From Skermania sp. ID1734 (GTDB lineage: Bacteria; Actinomycetota; Actinomycetes; Mycobacteriales; Mycobacteriaceae): DNA of 64,000 nt. Numbering within the stretch: position 1 is the first letter of the stretch; each line of letters starts with the position of its first letter. The notes beneath the pieces are model-generated. The model had not been told where the DNA came from. It did not search any database and was given only the letters and a program-made list of their open reading frames with translations. A program made the position numbers and the translations under genes. Below, one piece after another: positions 42,195 to 52,367 of the stretch. The stretch lies in NCBI RefSeq assembly GCF_007489285.1, contig NZ_VLIY01000008.1, positions 156,089 through 220,088 of the forward strand. Reading direction: 5' to 3'.

Positions 42195-43286
42195 GTGTCA
42201 GTCGAGGGGGCACGCGTGAATGGCGAACGTGCGCAACACATTCCACGGGTCGCGCTCGTCACCGGCGCCAGCCGATACGTCGGCGGATTTTTGGTCGCGA
42301 GACTAGCCCGTGATCCACGCGTCGAGCGGGTAATCGCCGTCGACGTGAAATCGCCGAGCAAGGACATGATTCGCCGCATGGGGCGGGCGGAATTCGTTCG
42401 TGCCGATATTCGCAATCCGCTCATCGGCAAGGTGCTCGCCAGCAACGACGTGGACACCGTGGTGCATGCGGCCACCGTTTCGCGGGCGCCGAAGTCGGGC
42501 AGTCGCGCCGCGATGAAGGACATCAACGTCCTCGGGGCGATGCAGTTGTTCGCGGTGTGCCAGCGCGCTGAAAGCGTGCGCAAGGTAGTCCTGCGGTCAT
42601 CGTCCGCGGTGTACGGATGCGGCCCGAAGGATCCCGCGGAATTCACCGAAGAGATGAGCGCCCGGACCCCGCGCCGGGATGGCTATTCGCGCGACATGAT
42701 CGAAGTCGAGGGCTTCCTGCGGGGGCTGGCGCGGCGCCGGCCGGACATCGCGACGTCCATCCTGCGACTCGCCCCGATGGTCGGTCCGCGGCTCAACGGC
42801 TACATGTCCCGGTACTTCTCCTCGCCGGTGGTTCCCACGATCCTCGGCCGTGACGCGCGCTTGCAGTTGCTGCACGAAGAGGACGCGATAGCTGCCCTCG
42901 AGCGCGCCACGCTCGATGGTCCGGCGGGCACGTTCAATGTGGCCGGCGACGGAATCGTGATGATGTCGCAGTCGATCCGCCGGGCCGGACGGGTCGAGCT
43001 GCCGATGCCGTTCCCGATTTACCGCACGATCGGGCGGACTCTGATGGGGCCGATCCTCCGCGACCTCGGCCCGGAGCAGCTGAACTTCCTGCGGTTCGGC
43101 TGCGTCCTGGACACCACTCGCATGCGTACCGAACTCGGGTTCGAGCCGCGGTGGACCACCATGCAGGCGTTTGACGATTTTGTCCAGGGCGCAGCGTTGC
43201 GTCCGGTGATTGCACCGCAATGGATTGATAAAGCCGAAACCACACTTCTCGGGCTCGTCGGGGCCGGAGCAGGAGCACACCGATGA
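42195..43286 (+). CDS. galE2: NAD-dependent epimerase/dehydratase (GalE2-like, Rv0501), 363 aa
   Basis: The extended-SDR cofactor site reads VTGASRYVGGFLVARL (about 22-37), with DIRNPL and VVHAATVS following. The active-site Ser is in LRSSSAVYG, but the expected YxxxK is replaced by YSRDM: the Lys is a Met (about residue 162). It may therefore not be a working sugar epimerase. The gene is paired with the acyltransferase gene (Rv0502-like) through a 4-base overlap. GTG 42195 is used; GTG 42216 is possible. The annotation galE2 follows Rv0501. Confidence 0.8.
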   Translation: MSVEGARVNGERAQHIPRVALVTGASRYVGGFLVARLARDPRVERVIAVDVKSPSKDMIRRMGRAEFVRADIRNPLIGKVLASNDVDTVVHAATVSRAPKSGSRAAMKDINVLGAMQLFAVCQRAESVRKVVLRSSSAVYGCGPKDPAEFTEEMSARTPRRDGYSRDMIEVEGFLRGLARRRPDIATSILRLAPMVGPRLNGYMSRYFSSPVVPTILGRDARLQLLHEEDAIAALERATLDGPAGTFNVAGDGIVMMSQSIRRAGRVELPMPFPIYRTIGRTLMGPILRDLGPEQLNFLRFGCVLDTTRMRTELGFEPRWTTMQAFDDFVQGAALRPVIAPQWIDKAETTLLGLVGAGAGAHR

Positions 43287-44302
43287 CTGAAGTAGCGAAG
43301 GTCATTCCGCTGCAACGCGATGATTCCGCATCTCAGGGCAAGCTGTCCCGTCGCCGCAGCGCGTGGGAGGCGTCCGGAGAAATTTCCGGCCAGGTCACCT
43401 CGCTCACCGAACGGATCGAGGAGGCCAATCCGCCGGCGTCGTTCCTCGATGGTGTCCGCCGCTCGATCGGCAAGCAGATCACCGGGACTGCGGAATTCCT
43501 GCGCCGCCGCATTTCCGGTGACTATGAGGTCGACGAGTTCGGCTATGACCAGCACTTCACCGACTCGCTGCTGATGCCCGCCTTGCGACCGCTGTTCGAC
43601 AGGTGGTTCCGCGTCGAGGTGAGCGGGCTCGAGAATCTGCCGTCGACGGGCGGTGCGCTCGTGGTGGCCAATCACGCCGGTGTGCTGCCGCTCGACGGGC
43701 TCATGGCCCAGGTGGCGGTGCATGATCACCACCCGGCGCGGCGCTCGCTGCGGTTGCTCGCGGCGGACCTGGTGTTCGAGACGCCCGGCGTGGCCTCGAT
43801 GGCCCGTAAGGCGGGCCATACGCTCGCGTGCAACCCCGATGCCGAGCGCTTACTGCGCCGCGGGGAGCTCACCGGTGTCTTCCCCGAGGGCTACAAGGGT
43901 GTGGGCAAGCCGTTCAGCGAACGCTACAAGCTGCAGCGCTTCGGCCGCGGCGGCTTCGTTTCCGCGGCCGTACGCACGGGGACGCCAATCATTCCGTGCT
44001 CGATCGTCGGCTCGGAGGAGATCTATCCCAAGATCGGGGACATCACGCCGCTCGCCCGGTTGCTGAACCTGCCCTACTTCCCGGTCACTCCGTTGTTCCC
44101 GCACTTCGGCCCGCTCGGCGCCATTCCGCTGCCGTCGAAGTGGTACATCGAATTCGGTGAGCCGATTCCCACCGACGGCTACGAATCCGGCGCGGCAGAC
44201 GACCCGATGATCATGTTCGAGGTCACCGACCACGTGCGGGAAACCATTCAGCAGACGCTCTACCGGTTGCTGGCGAAACGCCGCGGCGTCTTCCTGGGGT
44301 AG
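43283..44302 (+). CDS. Lysophospholipid acyltransferase family protein (Rv0502-like), 339 aa
   Basis: The PlsC-type domain begins near residue 115: ALVVANHAGVLPLDG is the first motif (here NH with Asp seven residues later), and ELTGVFPEGYKGVG carries the FPEG motif. IPIIPC-like GTPIIPCSIVGSEE and the final LPSKWYIEFGEPI complete the pattern. The N-terminal 80 residues are charged and helical. Such enzymes move acyl chains onto glycerol or other lipid acceptors at the membrane. ATG 43283 overlaps the galE2-like gene, suggesting a joint role in a lipid or glycolipid. Acceptor unknown. Confidence 0.85.
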   Translation: MTEVAKVIPLQRDDSASQGKLSRRRSAWEASGEISGQVTSLTERIEEANPPASFLDGVRRSIGKQITGTAEFLRRRISGDYEVDEFGYDQHFTDSLLMPALRPLFDRWFRVEVSGLENLPSTGGALVVANHAGVLPLDGLMAQVAVHDHHPARRSLRLLAADLVFETPGVASMARKAGHTLACNPDAERLLRRGELTGVFPEGYKGVGKPFSERYKLQRFGRGGFVSAAVRTGTPIIPCSIVGSEEIYPKIGDITPLARLLNLPYFPVTPLFPHFGPLGAIPLPSKWYIEFGEPIPTDGYESGAADDPMIMFEVTDHVRETIQQTLYRLLAKRRGVFLG

Positions 44303-44394
44303 CAAAGCCTGGGTCACATCTCTGTTACTGAAGTGACAGATGTTGCTTTTGTGAGGTTATCGTTGCGAAGAAACCTCACGAAGGCAGGTGCTCG

Positions 44395-44934
44395 ATGTCC
44401 AAGGCTCGGTTGGCCGTGGTGGGATCGGTTCTGACAATCGCGGTCGGCGGGGTGCTGGTCAGCATGCCCGACATCGGCTCGGCCGCGTCGCCGGGCCTGG
44501 ATACCGGTGCACAGAACAACGGCGACTGCACGGTGACGTTCGCGATCGACAATCGCACCAACGCCACCACGTTCACGATGGACTACTGGATCGACGACGA
44601 ACCGCTGACCGGCAAGAACTACGGCACCGGTCCGACGGGCCGCCGCCCACCGCTGACGTCGGGCATCGCGCAGGCCACACCGCCCTGGCCGCAATACCCC
44701 TACGCGCGCAACATTTCTCCCGCGTTCCAGACCACCCAAAAGGTGGACCTCAAGACGGTGGCCAATCTCCCGAACCCCGACGCCGCCACCCACACCGTGC
44801 ACTACCGGATCATTCTCGGACCGGAAAGCCAGGACTTCGTCGCGGAGAAGACGGTCACGGTCACCGGGTGCCCCAACCCGCCCGCGCCGACGACCACAAA
44901 GCCAGCCAGTAACGGATCCTCGGGTTCGTCCTGA
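44395..44934 (+). CDS. Secreted protein of unknown function, 179 aa
   Basis: ATG 44395 follows a weak AAGGCAGG site. The signal peptide (MSKARLAVVGSVLTIAVGG, cleavage after GSAAS-type sequence near residue 31) leads to a domain of about 125 residues with two Cys (GDCTVTF, TGCPNPP) and a low-complexity Pro/Thr/Ser tail. The mature part looks beta-rich (VTFAIDNRTNATTFTMDYWI). Sec export and attachment at the cell surface or release are likely. Family not recognised; similar short secreted proteins occur widely in Nocardia and mycobacteria. Confidence 0.75.
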   Translation: MSKARLAVVGSVLTIAVGGVLVSMPDIGSAASPGLDTGAQNNGDCTVTFAIDNRTNATTFTMDYWIDDEPLTGKNYGTGPTGRRPPLTSGIAQATPPWPQYPYARNISPAFQTTQKVDLKTVANLPNPDAATHTVHYRIILGPESQDFVAEKTVTVTGCPNPPAPTTTKPASNGSSGSS

Positions 44935-45021
44935 AATAACCTCGCCGCCGCGCGCGTTCTTGCGGTGCCGCGCAACACAATTAGCGTGCACGACCGCAAA
45001 AGCGCGCGCGGCAGCGTCCGA

Positions 45022-46014
45022 TCAGCTCGCCAACGGTTGCTCGCGCCGCCTGGTGAGCACGGCGGCCAGCGCACCGCCAGCGGCCCCCAGCGCCAGGGCC
45101 GTCGGCACGCCGATCTTCGCGGCCTTGCGACCGGTGCGGAAGTCGCGGATTTCCCAGCCGCGGTTCTTGGCCAGCTCGCGCAGATCCGAATCCGGATTGA
45201 TCGCCACCGGCGTGCCCACCAGCGACAGCATCGGCACGTCGTTGTGGCTGTCGGAATACGCGGTGCAGCGTTTGAGGTTCAGCCCCTCGCGAATAGCCAG
45301 CGTGCGCACGGCGTGCGCCTTGCCCAGTCCATGCAGGATGTCGCCGACCAGGCGGCCGGTGAAGACGCCGTTCTCGCTTTCGGCGACGGTGCCCAGCGCC
45401 CCGGTCAACCCCAGTCGCTTCGCGATAACGCGGGCCAGCTCCACCGGGGTGGCCGTCACGAGCCACACCTGCTGGCCGGCGTCGAGGTGCATCTGCGCGA
45501 GCGCGCGGGTGCCCGGCCAGATCTTGTCGGCGATGATCTCGTCGTAAATCTCCTCGCCGAGCGCGGCGAGTTCCGCGGTCGAGCGCCCGGCGATGAACGA
45601 CAACGCCTTCTCGCGCCCACTGGCCACGTCTTCGCTGTTCTCCTTGCCGGTGACCCGGAACTTCATCTGGGCCCAGACGAAGCCCGCCAGATCGGACGAC
45701 TTGAAGTACTTCCGTGCCGCCAGCCCGCGGGCGAAGTGCACGATGGACGCGCCCTGGACGAGGGTGTTGTCGACGTCGAAGAATGCTGCCGCGGTCAGGT
45801 CGCGCGGGACGGCCGGTTCTTCGGTGTCAGCAGTCGTACCTTCCGCCTCGTGCAGCGCAAACGCGACGTCGGCACTCGCCTCGCCGGCGAGGTTCGCGCG
45901 CACCTCGGCGTCGCTCGGTCCCAGTGGATTGCGCCGGCGCCAGCCGTTGCCCCGCAGGCTGTCGACCGGACCCGAAAACCGCGCGGTGCCGAACATGCCA
46001 ATGTGTCTCGGCAC
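45022..46014 (-). CDS. serB1: HAD-IB family phosphatase (SerB1-like, Rv0505c), 330 aa
   Basis: The HAD nucleophile motif is [13 protein letters not shown] (about 75-87), with [10 protein letters not shown] (motif II) and [14 protein letters not shown] (motif IV, acidic metal ligands). The C-terminus has a hydrophobic segment ([18 protein letters not shown]) followed by Arg/Lys, a likely membrane anchor. Members are called phosphoserine phosphatase but may act on lysophosphatidic or other substrates. GTG 46014 has GGGGAGG upstream and is preferred to the in-frame ATG 46059. Converges with the secreted-protein gene. Confidence 0.87.
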   Translation of the reverse strand: MPRHIGMFGTARFSGPVDSLRGNGWRRRNPLGPSDAEVRANLAGEASADVAFALHEAEGTTADTEEPAVPRDLTAAAFFDVDNTLVQGASIVHFARGLAARKYFKSSDLAGFVWAQMKFRVTGKENSEDVASGREKALSFIAGRSTAELAALGEEIYDEIIADKIWPGTRALAQMHLDAGQQVWLVTATPVELARVIAKRLGLTGALGTVAESENGVFTGRLVGDILHGLGKAHAVRTLAIREGLNLKRCTAYSDSHNDVPMLSLVGTPVAINPDSDLRELAKNRGWEIRDFRTGRKAAKIGVPTALALGAAGGALAAVLTRRREQPLAS

Positions 46015-46130
46015 TCCCACCTCCCCAGCAGTGGCGTGTAAGAAAACCTTCGACAACACTAGCCCGCACGCGGCCGCGATGGCGTGCCCGCGTGCCCGAC
46101 TCGCACGGGCGGAGTGCGACAGTGGAAGCT

Positions 46131-46382
46131 ATGGCTCACACCGTGACTTTGCTCACCCGCGCGGGGTGTGGCATGTGCACCCAGGCGCACCGCGAGCTGG
46201 CGCCCATCTGCGCGGAGTTCGGTGCCGCGCTCGAGGTCACCGACGTCGACGAGGTGGCGCCGAGCCGCCCCGAACTGCGCGCGGAGTTCGGCGACCGCCT
46301 GCCTGTTGTCTTGCTCGACGGCCGTGAACACAGCTACTGGGAGGTGGATGCGTCGCGGTTGCGCACCGACCTCGCCCGCTGA
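46131..46382 (+). CDS. Glutaredoxin-like thiol protein (Rv0508-like), 83 aa
   Basis: TLLTRAGCGMCTQAHREL contains a C-G-M-C active site in a short thioredoxin fold of the glutaredoxin (DUF836-like) type; RLPVVLLDG carries the cis-Pro. In a mycothiol-producing bacterium it may act as a small disulfide reductase or mycoredoxin-like protein. ATG 46131 is used. The next gene, rex, starts after 122 bases that include its promoter and operator, so the two are probably separate units. Confidence 0.83.
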   Translation: MAHTVTLLTRAGCGMCTQAHRELAPICAEFGAALEVTDVDEVAPSRPELRAEFGDRLPVVLLDGREHSYWEVDASRLRTDLAR

Positions 46383-46410
46383 GGACGTTTGTCCTGCGCT
46401 TTCGCCGACT

Positions 46411-46438
46411 TTGTGCATCGCTTCACAAGCGGTACCGT
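46411..46438 (+). promoter_or_regulatory. Rex-type operator over the rex-hemACDB promoter
   Basis: TTGTGCATCGCTTCACAA (46411-46428) matches the Rex consensus TTGTGAA-N4-TTCACAA except for C at position 6. TACCGT (46433-46438) is a good -10, 16 bp after TTGTGC (46411-46416), which can serve as -35. The operator thus covers the -35 to spacer region, as expected for a repressor site. Confidence 0.7.
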
Positions 46439-46504
46439 AGTTGCGACGACAGGCAGATCTTCCGTGTGCCGGTGCAGCCAGCAGCCGGTTGAGGAGTCGA
46501 TAAC

Positions 46505-47356
46505 GTGACCGACGCGCAGCAGACGCCGAATGGATTCGGTGTCGCGGGGAGCCACGCGCCCCAGAATGCGTCGAGTGACCGTGCGCGCGTTCCGGACAAG
46601 GCGCCGGTGAAGGACATCCCGCAAGCCACCGTCTCGCGGCTGGCGACCTATCTGCGGGTGCTCACTGGGCTCTCCGAGCAAGCCACCCAGATCGTCTCGA
46701 GTGAAGAACTCGCCACCGCCGCCGGTGTCGGTTCGGCGAAGCTGCGCAAGGACCTGTCCTACCTCGGTCCGAACGGGGTGCGGGGAGTCGGCTACGACGT
46801 CGCCAAGCTACGCACCCGCATCGAATCGGCGCTCGGCCTCGACCGCGGCCATCGGGTGGTCGTTGTCGGCGTCGGAAACCTCGGCCGTGCACTGGTCGGA
46901 TACGGCGGCTTTACCCGTCGCGGGTTCGCCATGGTCGGACTGTTCGATCGGTCCGAGGACCGCATCGGCACGACGGTGGCCGGATTGCGGGTGCGCGACG
47001 TGCGCGACCTCGCCGCCGAATGCACGGAACTGCAGCCCACCATCGCGGTGATCGCCGTACCCGACGAATCGGCGCAGAGCATCTGCGACGAGCTGGTTGC
47101 TGCGGGGTTGCGATGCATCCTCAGCTTCGCTCCGGTCGTACTCGCCGCTCCGCCGAATGTCGAGATTCGTCGCGTTGACCTCGCGGTAGAGATGCAAATG
47201 CTTTCATTTAGTAGCTCGCGAAACTCCGACGGCCACGATGCCGCCGGTTCGCGGGCTACCGCCGAACCGCAACCACATGGCACCGCGGGTCCGGCACATT
47301 CGTCCGCAACGCGGCGGTCGGATGCTGACTCCAACCGCAAGGTGGTTCGGTCATGA
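46505..47356 (+). CDS. rex: Redox-sensing transcriptional repressor Rex, 283 aa
   Basis: The N-terminal winged helix ([16 protein letters not shown] near residue 39; [22 protein letters not shown] near 61) is followed by the NAD(H)-binding Rossmann domain with [12 protein letters not shown] (about 118-129) and [12 protein letters not shown]. Rex senses the NADH/NAD ratio and leaves its operator when NADH rises. The C-terminal 40 residues are a disordered extension. GTG 46505 has GAGGAG upstream. It overlaps hemA by four bases and is preceded by a matching operator (46411-46428), so rex-hemACDB should be autoregulated. Confidence 0.94.
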   Translation: MTDAQQTPNGFGVAGSHAPQNASSDRARVPDKAPVKDIPQATVSRLATYLRVLTGLSEQATQIVSSEELATAAGVGSAKLRKDLSYLGPNGVRGVGYDVAKLRTRIESALGLDRGHRVVVVGVGNLGRALVGYGGFTRRGFAMVGLFDRSEDRIGTTVAGLRVRDVRDLAAECTELQPTIAVIAVPDESAQSICDELVAAGLRCILSFAPVVLAAPPNVEIRRVDLAVEMQMLSFSSSRNSDGHDAAGSRATAEPQPHGTAGPAHSSATRRSDADSNRKVVRS

Positions 47357-48747
47357 GTGTTCTCCTCGTCGGAGTCTCACACCGCAGCGCGCCGGTGTCG
47401 GTGCTCGAACGTGTTGCGGTCGGCGAGTCCGACAGACCGAAGATGATCGACCGGTTGCTCACGTCGGCGCACATTTCCGAGACGATGATCGTTTCCACCT
47501 GCAACCGCGTCGAGGTGTACGCGGTCGTGGATGCCTTCCACGGCGCGCTCGCGGAAGTCGGCGAAATCCTGGCAAACCATTCGGGGATGCCGCTGGCCGA
47601 CCTGACCAAGTACGCCTACGTCCGCTACAGCGAGGCCGCCGCCGAGCACCTTTTCGCCGTCGCGAGCGGACTGGACTCGATGGTGATCGGCGAACAGCAG
47701 GTGCTCGGCCAGATCCGGTCCGCCTACGCCTCGTCGGATGCCCAGCAGGCCGCCGGCCGGGTCTTGCACGAACTTGCGCAGCAAGCGCTGCGCGTGGGCA
47801 AGCGAGTGCACGCCGAAACCGCTATCGACTCGGCCGGTGCCTCGGTGGTGTCGGTGGCGCTCGATCGAGCGTCCGCACTGGTCGGTGCCGGCGGCCTCGT
47901 CGGCCGGGAGGCCGTGGTGGTCGGTGCCGGCGCGATGGGCGGGCTCGCCGTCGCGCACCTCACCCGGGCAGGCGTCGGCCGCATCCGGGTGGTCAACCGC
48001 ACCCCGGAACGGGCGGAACGACTCGCTGCCACGGCCGCGGCCAACGGCGTCCCCTCGGAAGCGCTGGATTTGGGCGACCTGACCGACGCGATCTCAGCAG
48101 CCGACGTGGTGATTACGTGTACCGGCGCGGTCGGGGCCGTGGTCACTCTCGCTGACGCGCATCGGGCACTGTCCCGGCGAGCGGACGGTCCGTCCCGGCC
48201 GCTGGTGATCTGCGACCTCGGACTGCCCCGCGATGTCGACCACGCGGTGGCGGGACTGCCGGGGATCAGCGTCATCGACATGGAGACCCTGCAGGCCGAT
48301 CCGGCCGCCAACCCGGCCGCGACCGATGCCGACGCCGCCCGCGCAATCGTTGCCAGCGAACTTGCCGCATACCTGTCCAGCCAGCGGCTGGCCGAGGTCA
48401 CCCCGACCGTCACCGCGTTGCGGCAGCGGGCCGCCGAGGTGGTGGAAGCCGAACTGCTGCGGCTGGATTCGCGGCTGCCCGGCCTCGCCGAGCCGCAGCG
48501 CGACGAGGTGGCCAACACCGTGCGCCGGGTGGTGGACAAGCTGCTGCACGCGCCGACCGTGCGGGTCAAGCAGCTTGCCTCGACACCGGGTGGAGACACC
48601 TACGCCGAGGCGCTGCGTGAGCTGTTCGAACTCAAGCCGGGCGCCGCTCAGGCTGTGGCCGCGCCGATGGAAATCCGCGCGGTCGAGCTTGCCGACGACT
48701 TCACCGCCGGGCACGAGCGGCTGCGGGAGATGGGCGAACATGAGTAG
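47353..48747 (+). CDS. hemA: Glutamyl-tRNA reductase HemA, 464 aa
   Basis: [12 protein letters not shown] at the start, STCNRVE with catalytic Cys50, [17 protein letters not shown] (about 99-115), NADPH site [12 protein letters not shown] and the C-terminal dimerisation helix are all present. The enzyme reduces Glu-tRNA to glutamate-1-semialdehyde, the first committed step of C5 haem synthesis. ATG 47353 overlaps rex (ATGA). hemC starts 8 bases before its end. Confidence 0.96.
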   Translation: MSVLLVGVSHRSAPVSVLERVAVGESDRPKMIDRLLTSAHISETMIVSTCNRVEVYAVVDAFHGALAEVGEILANHSGMPLADLTKYAYVRYSEAAAEHLFAVASGLDSMVIGEQQVLGQIRSAYASSDAQQAAGRVLHELAQQALRVGKRVHAETAIDSAGASVVSVALDRASALVGAGGLVGREAVVVGAGAMGGLAVAHLTRAGVGRIRVVNRTPERAERLAATAAANGVPSEALDLGDLTDAISAADVVITCTGAVGAVVTLADAHRALSRRADGPSRPLVICDLGLPRDVDHAVAGLPGISVIDMETLQADPAANPAATDADAARAIVASELAAYLSSQRLAEVTPTVTALRQRAAEVVEAELLRLDSRLPGLAEPQRDEVANTVRRVVDKLLHAPTVRVKQLASTPGGDTYAEALRELFELKPGAAQAVAAPMEIRAVELADDFTAGHERLREMGEHE

Positions 48748-49696
48748 CCCCACCAAGCAGCGCGTCCTCAAAATCGGCACCCGCGCGAGCCTGCTGGCCC
48801 GCACCCAGGCCGGCACCGTACGCGATGCCCTGATCGCGTCCGGTCACCCCGCAGAGCTGGTGTTCGTGCGTACGGCCGGCGACGAGTCGGCGGAGCCGGT
48901 GCAGCAGATCGGTGTCGGCGTGTTCACCTCCGCGCTGCGCGACGAGTTGGCGCGCGGCGCCGTCGACGTGGCCGTGCATTCCTACAAAGACCTGCCGACT
49001 GCCGACGACCCGCGGTTCACCATCGCGGCGATTCCGGCGCGCGAAGATCCCCGTGATGCCCTGGTCGCCCGGGATGGCCTTGTACTGGGCGAACTTCCGC
49101 CGGGCTCGGTCGTCGGTACCTCCGCGCCGAGACGCGTTGCGCAGCTGCGCGCGCTCGGTCTCGGTTTGGAGATCGTGCCGTTGCGTGGGAACCTCGATAG
49201 CAGACTGGCGAAGGTAACCACCGGAGAGCTCGACGCTGTTGTGGTGGCCAGAGCAGGGTTGGCGCGGATCGGTCGCCTCGACGCTGTCACCGAGGCATTG
49301 GAGCCGGTGCAAATGTTGCCGGCGCCGGGCCAAGGAGCGTTGGCGGTCGAGTGCCGCGCTGAAGACGCGGACCTCGTGGCCGCGCTCGCGCGGCTCGACG
49401 ATCCGCGCACGCGAGCGGCCGTGGTAGCCGAGCGGACCCTGCTCGCCGAGCTGGAAGCGGGGTGCACCGCGCCGGTCGGGGCTTTGGCCGAGGTCGTGGA
49501 ATCACTCGACGACCACGGTCGTGTCTTCGACGAACTGTCCGTGCGCGGCTGCGCGGCAGCCGTCGACGGCTCCGACGTGATCCGCGCCTCGATGGTCGGG
49601 TCCGTCGAACGTGCCGGGAACCTCGGGCGAGACCTGGCACGCGAACTGCTCGAGCTGGGCGCTCGAGAACTGATGGGAGATGGTAGCGATGCGTGA
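48740..49696 (+). CDS. hemC: Porphobilinogen deaminase HemC, 318 aa
   Basis: [13 protein letters not shown] near residue 12, [10 protein letters not shown] (about 82), [11 protein letters not shown] (about 125) and [12 protein letters not shown] are signatures. The dipyrromethane cofactor is attached to the Cys in [11 protein letters not shown] (about 245). It polymerises four porphobilinogens to hydroxymethylbilane. ATG 48740 overlaps hemA by 8 bases. The 96-base gap to hemD contains a small GAGAC/GTCTC hairpin at the stop. Confidence 0.96.
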   Translation: MSSPTKQRVLKIGTRASLLARTQAGTVRDALIASGHPAELVFVRTAGDESAEPVQQIGVGVFTSALRDELARGAVDVAVHSYKDLPTADDPRFTIAAIPAREDPRDALVARDGLVLGELPPGSVVGTSAPRRVAQLRALGLGLEIVPLRGNLDSRLAKVTTGELDAVVVARAGLARIGRLDAVTEALEPVQMLPAPGQGALAVECRAEDADLVAALARLDDPRTRAAVVAERTLLAELEAGCTAPVGALAEVVESLDDHGRVFDELSVRGCAAAVDGSDVIRASMVGSVERAGNLGRDLARELLELGARELMGDGSDA

Positions 49697-49792
49697 GACA
49701 CCGCGTCTCGGCAGGGTCGGTAAACCCGTGCCGATCCGACCGCCGATCCCCGCCCGAACCTGCTGTTTGACGAATGCACTGGAGAACCACCG

Positions 49793-51340
49793 ATGAGCCG
49801 AGCCCGCAAGACCAATCCCGGACGGATCCTGTTCGTCGGATCCGGTCCAGGTGACCCCGCGCTGCTCACGCTCCGCGCGCGCGAGGTGCTCGTCACCGCG
49901 GAGCTCGCGTTCGTCGACCCAGACGTGGACCAGGGCGTAGTGGCGCTGGTCGGCACCGCGCTGCCCGAGGACGTGACCCCGGAGACAAGGCCCGCCCTCG
50001 GCGAGCCCGGCGAGGTCGCCAAGACTCTCGTCAACGAGGCCCGCAACGGCCACGACGTGGTGCGCGTGGTCTCCGGGGATCCGCTGACCACCGACTCCGT
50101 CATCGCCGAGGTCACCGCCGTGGCGCGCACCCATGTGCACTTCGAGGTGCTGCCAGGCTTGCCTGCGGGTTCGGCCGTGCCGAGCTACGCCGGCATGGCG
50201 CTGGGCTCCGGCCACACCGAGGCCGACGTGCGCGGCACGGTCGACTGGGCTGCGCTGGCCGCCGCGCCGGGCCCGCTCGTGCTGCACGCGACCAACGGTC
50301 ACCTCGCCGAGACGGCGAGCGCGCTGGTCGAGCACGGCCTTGCGCCGCAGACCCCGGTCGCGATCACCGTCAAGGGCACCACCCGCCAGCAGCGCACGGT
50401 CGAGGCGACCCTGGCCACCCTCAACGACGCCGGATCGGAACTGCTCGGGCCGCTGGTCGTGACCGTCGGCAAAGTGGTCAGCCAGCGCGCCAAGATGTCC
50501 TGGTGGGAATCGCGCGCCCTGTACGGCTGGACCGTGCTGGTGCCGCGCACCAAGGACCAGGCCGGCGAGATGAGTGAGCGGCTGGTCACCCACGGCGCCA
50601 TCCCGATCGAGGTGCCCACCATCGCCGTCGAGCCGCCGCGTAGCCCCGCGCAGATGGAGCGCGCGGTCAAGGGCCTGGTCGACGGTCGCTACCAGTGGGT
50701 GGTGTTCACCTCCACCAACGCGGTGCGTGCGGTGTGGGAGAAGTTCGCCGAGTTCGGACTCGACGCGCGCGCGTTCTCCGGCGTCAAGATCGCCTGCGTG
50801 GGCGAAGCCACGGCCGCGAAGGTGCGCTCGTTCGGCATCAACCCCGAGCTGGTGCCCTCCGGCGAACAGTCCAGCCTCGGACTGCTCGAGGAGTTCGCGC
50901 CCTTCGACGAGGTCTTCGACCCGGTCAACCGGATCCTGTTGCCGCGCGCGGACATCGCCACCGAGACCCTCGCCGAGGGCCTGCGTGACCGGGGCTGGGA
51001 GATCGACGACGTCACCGCGTACCGCACCGTCCGGGCGGCGCCGCCACCGGCCGAGACCCGCGAGATGATCAAGACCGGCGGTTTCGACGCCGTGCTGTTC
51101 ACCTCGTCCTCGACCGTGCGCAATCTGGTCGGTATCGCCGGAAAGCCGCACGCGCGCACCATCGTTGCCTGTATCGGCCCCAAGACCGCTGAGACGGCAA
51201 CGGAATTCGGCCTGCGCGTGGACGTGCAGCCCGAGGTGGCGCAGGTGGGACCGCTGGTAGAGGCGCTGGCTTCGCACGCCGCCCGGTTGCGCGCCGAGGG
51301 TGCGTTGCCGCCGCCGCGCAAGAAGAGCCGCCGCCGGTAG
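49793..51340 (+). CDS. hemD: Bifunctional uroporphyrinogen-III C-methyltransferase / synthase (CobA-HemD), 515 aa
   Basis: Residues 10-245 form the SAM-dependent methyltransferase ([35 protein letters not shown]), and 260-500 the uroporphyrinogen-III synthase ([57 protein letters not shown]). One polypeptide thus closes hydroxymethylbilane to uroporphyrinogen III and can methylate it to precorrin-2 for sirohaem or cobalamin. GGAGAA precedes ATG 49793. The C-terminus is basic ([10 protein letters not shown]). The TAG stop overlaps the hemB GTG by one base. Confidence 0.93.
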   Translation: MSRARKTNPGRILFVGSGPGDPALLTLRAREVLVTAELAFVDPDVDQGVVALVGTALPEDVTPETRPALGEPGEVAKTLVNEARNGHDVVRVVSGDPLTTDSVIAEVTAVARTHVHFEVLPGLPAGSAVPSYAGMALGSGHTEADVRGTVDWAALAAAPGPLVLHATNGHLAETASALVEHGLAPQTPVAITVKGTTRQQRTVEATLATLNDAGSELLGPLVVTVGKVVSQRAKMSWWESRALYGWTVLVPRTKDQAGEMSERLVTHGAIPIEVPTIAVEPPRSPAQMERAVKGLVDGRYQWVVFTSTNAVRAVWEKFAEFGLDARAFSGVKIACVGEATAAKVRSFGINPELVPSGEQSSLGLLEEFAPFDEVFDPVNRILLPRADIATETLAEGLRDRGWEIDDVTAYRTVRAAPPPAETREMIKTGGFDAVLFTSSSTVRNLVGIAGKPHARTIVACIGPKTAETATEFGLRVDVQPEVAQVGPLVEALASHAARLRAEGALPPPRKKSRRR

Positions 51341-52365
51341 TGTTTCCCGCCCACCGGCAGCCAGCCTTTCCCGCCCACCGGCAGCCAGCCTTTCCCGCCC
51401 ACCGCCCGCGAAGGCTGCGCACTACCCCCGCCCTGCGTCGCCTCGTCGCCGAAACGACGGTGGCGCCACGGCAATTGGTGCTGCCGATGTTCGTCGCCGA
51501 CGGCATCGAGCAGCCGCGGCCCATAGCGTCGATGCCCGGGGTGTATCAGCACACCATGGACTCGCTGCGCAAGGCGGCGGTCGATGCGGTCGCCGCAGGG
51601 GTCGGTGGGCTGATGCTCTTCGGCGTCCCGGACCCGCGCGACAAAGATGCCGACGGCAGCGGCGCCACCGATCCCGAGGGCATCCTCAACCGAGGCCTGC
51701 GGGCGCTGCGCGATGAAGTGGGCGACGCCACGGTGCTCATGGCCGACACCTGCCTCGACGAGTTCACCGACCACGGCCATTGCGGTGTGCTCAGACCCGA
51801 CGGCTCGGTGGACAACGACGCCACGCTCGCGCGCTACGTGGAGATGGCCATCGCCCAGGCCGATGCCGGGGCACATGTGCTCGGTCCCAGCGGGATGATG
51901 GACGGCCAGGTGGGCGCCATTCGACAGGGCCTGGACGCCGCGGGGCACATAGACACCGCCATTTTGGCGTACGCGGCCAAATACGCCTCCGCCTTCTATG
52001 GGCCATTCCGTGACGCCGTCGCCTCCTCGCTCGAGGGGGATCGCCGCACGTACCAACAGGATTGCGCGAACCGTCGCGAGTCGATGCGCGAGGTCGACCT
52101 CGACATCGCCGAGGGCGCCGATCTGGTCATGGTCAAACCCGCCATGTCCTACCTCGACGTGCTCCGCGAAACCGCCGACCGGTCCCCGATTCCGGTTGCT
52201 GCCTACCAGGTTTCGGGCGAGTACTCGATGATCGAGGCGGCGGCCGCAAACGGCTGGATCGACCGCCGGGCCGCTGTGTTGGAGTCGCTCACCAGTATCC
52301 GGCGGGCCGGAGCCGACGTGGTGCTCACGTACTGGGCCGCCGAGGCAGCCGATTGGCTGGGCTAG
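51340..52365 (+). CDS. hemB: Delta-aminolevulinic acid dehydratase HemB, 341 aa, with repeat-extended N-terminus
   Basis: Catalytic Lys residues are in [15 protein letters not shown] (about 212) and [12 protein letters not shown] (about 264). The metal loop reads [16 protein letters not shown]: two Cys where Zn enzymes have three (C-x-C...C), with Asp at the middle position. It joins two ALA molecules into porphobilinogen. GTG 51340 overlaps the hemD stop (TAGTG). The N-terminus has FPAHRQPA repeated twice before the normal [16 protein letters not shown] start, encoded by 24-bp tandem repeats (51343-51404). Confidence 0.95.
   Translation: MFPAHRQPAFPAHRQPAFPAHRPRRLRTTPALRRLVAETTVAPRQLVLPMFVADGIEQPRPIASMPGVYQHTMDSLRKAAVDAVAAGVGGLMLFGVPDPRDKDADGSGATDPEGILNRGLRALRDEVGDATVLMADTCLDEFTDHGHCGVLRPDGSVDNDATLARYVEMAIAQADAGAHVLGPSGMMDGQVGAIRQGLDAAGHIDTAILAYAAKYASAFYGPFRDAVASSLEGDRRTYQQDCANRRESMREVDLDIAEGADLVMVKPAMSYLDVLRETADRSPIPVAAYQVSGEYSMIEAAAANGWIDRRAAVLESLTSIRRAGADVVLTYWAAEAADWLG
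51343..51404 (+). repeat. 24-bp tandem repeat at the start of hemB
   Basis: Two identical 24-base units (51343-51366 and 51367-51390) and a 14-base partial unit (51391-51404). Each unit begins tttcccgcccaccgg and adds eight residues (FPAHRQPA) in frame. Exact identity suggests recent slippage; unit number could vary between strains. Confidence 0.9.
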
Positions 52366-52367
52366 CC

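Noticed and set aside
44350..44367. TTGTGAGGTTATCG before the secreted-protein gene as another Rex/CRP site
   Set aside because: Only the left half-site TTGTGA is present; there is no TCACAA at the required spacing.
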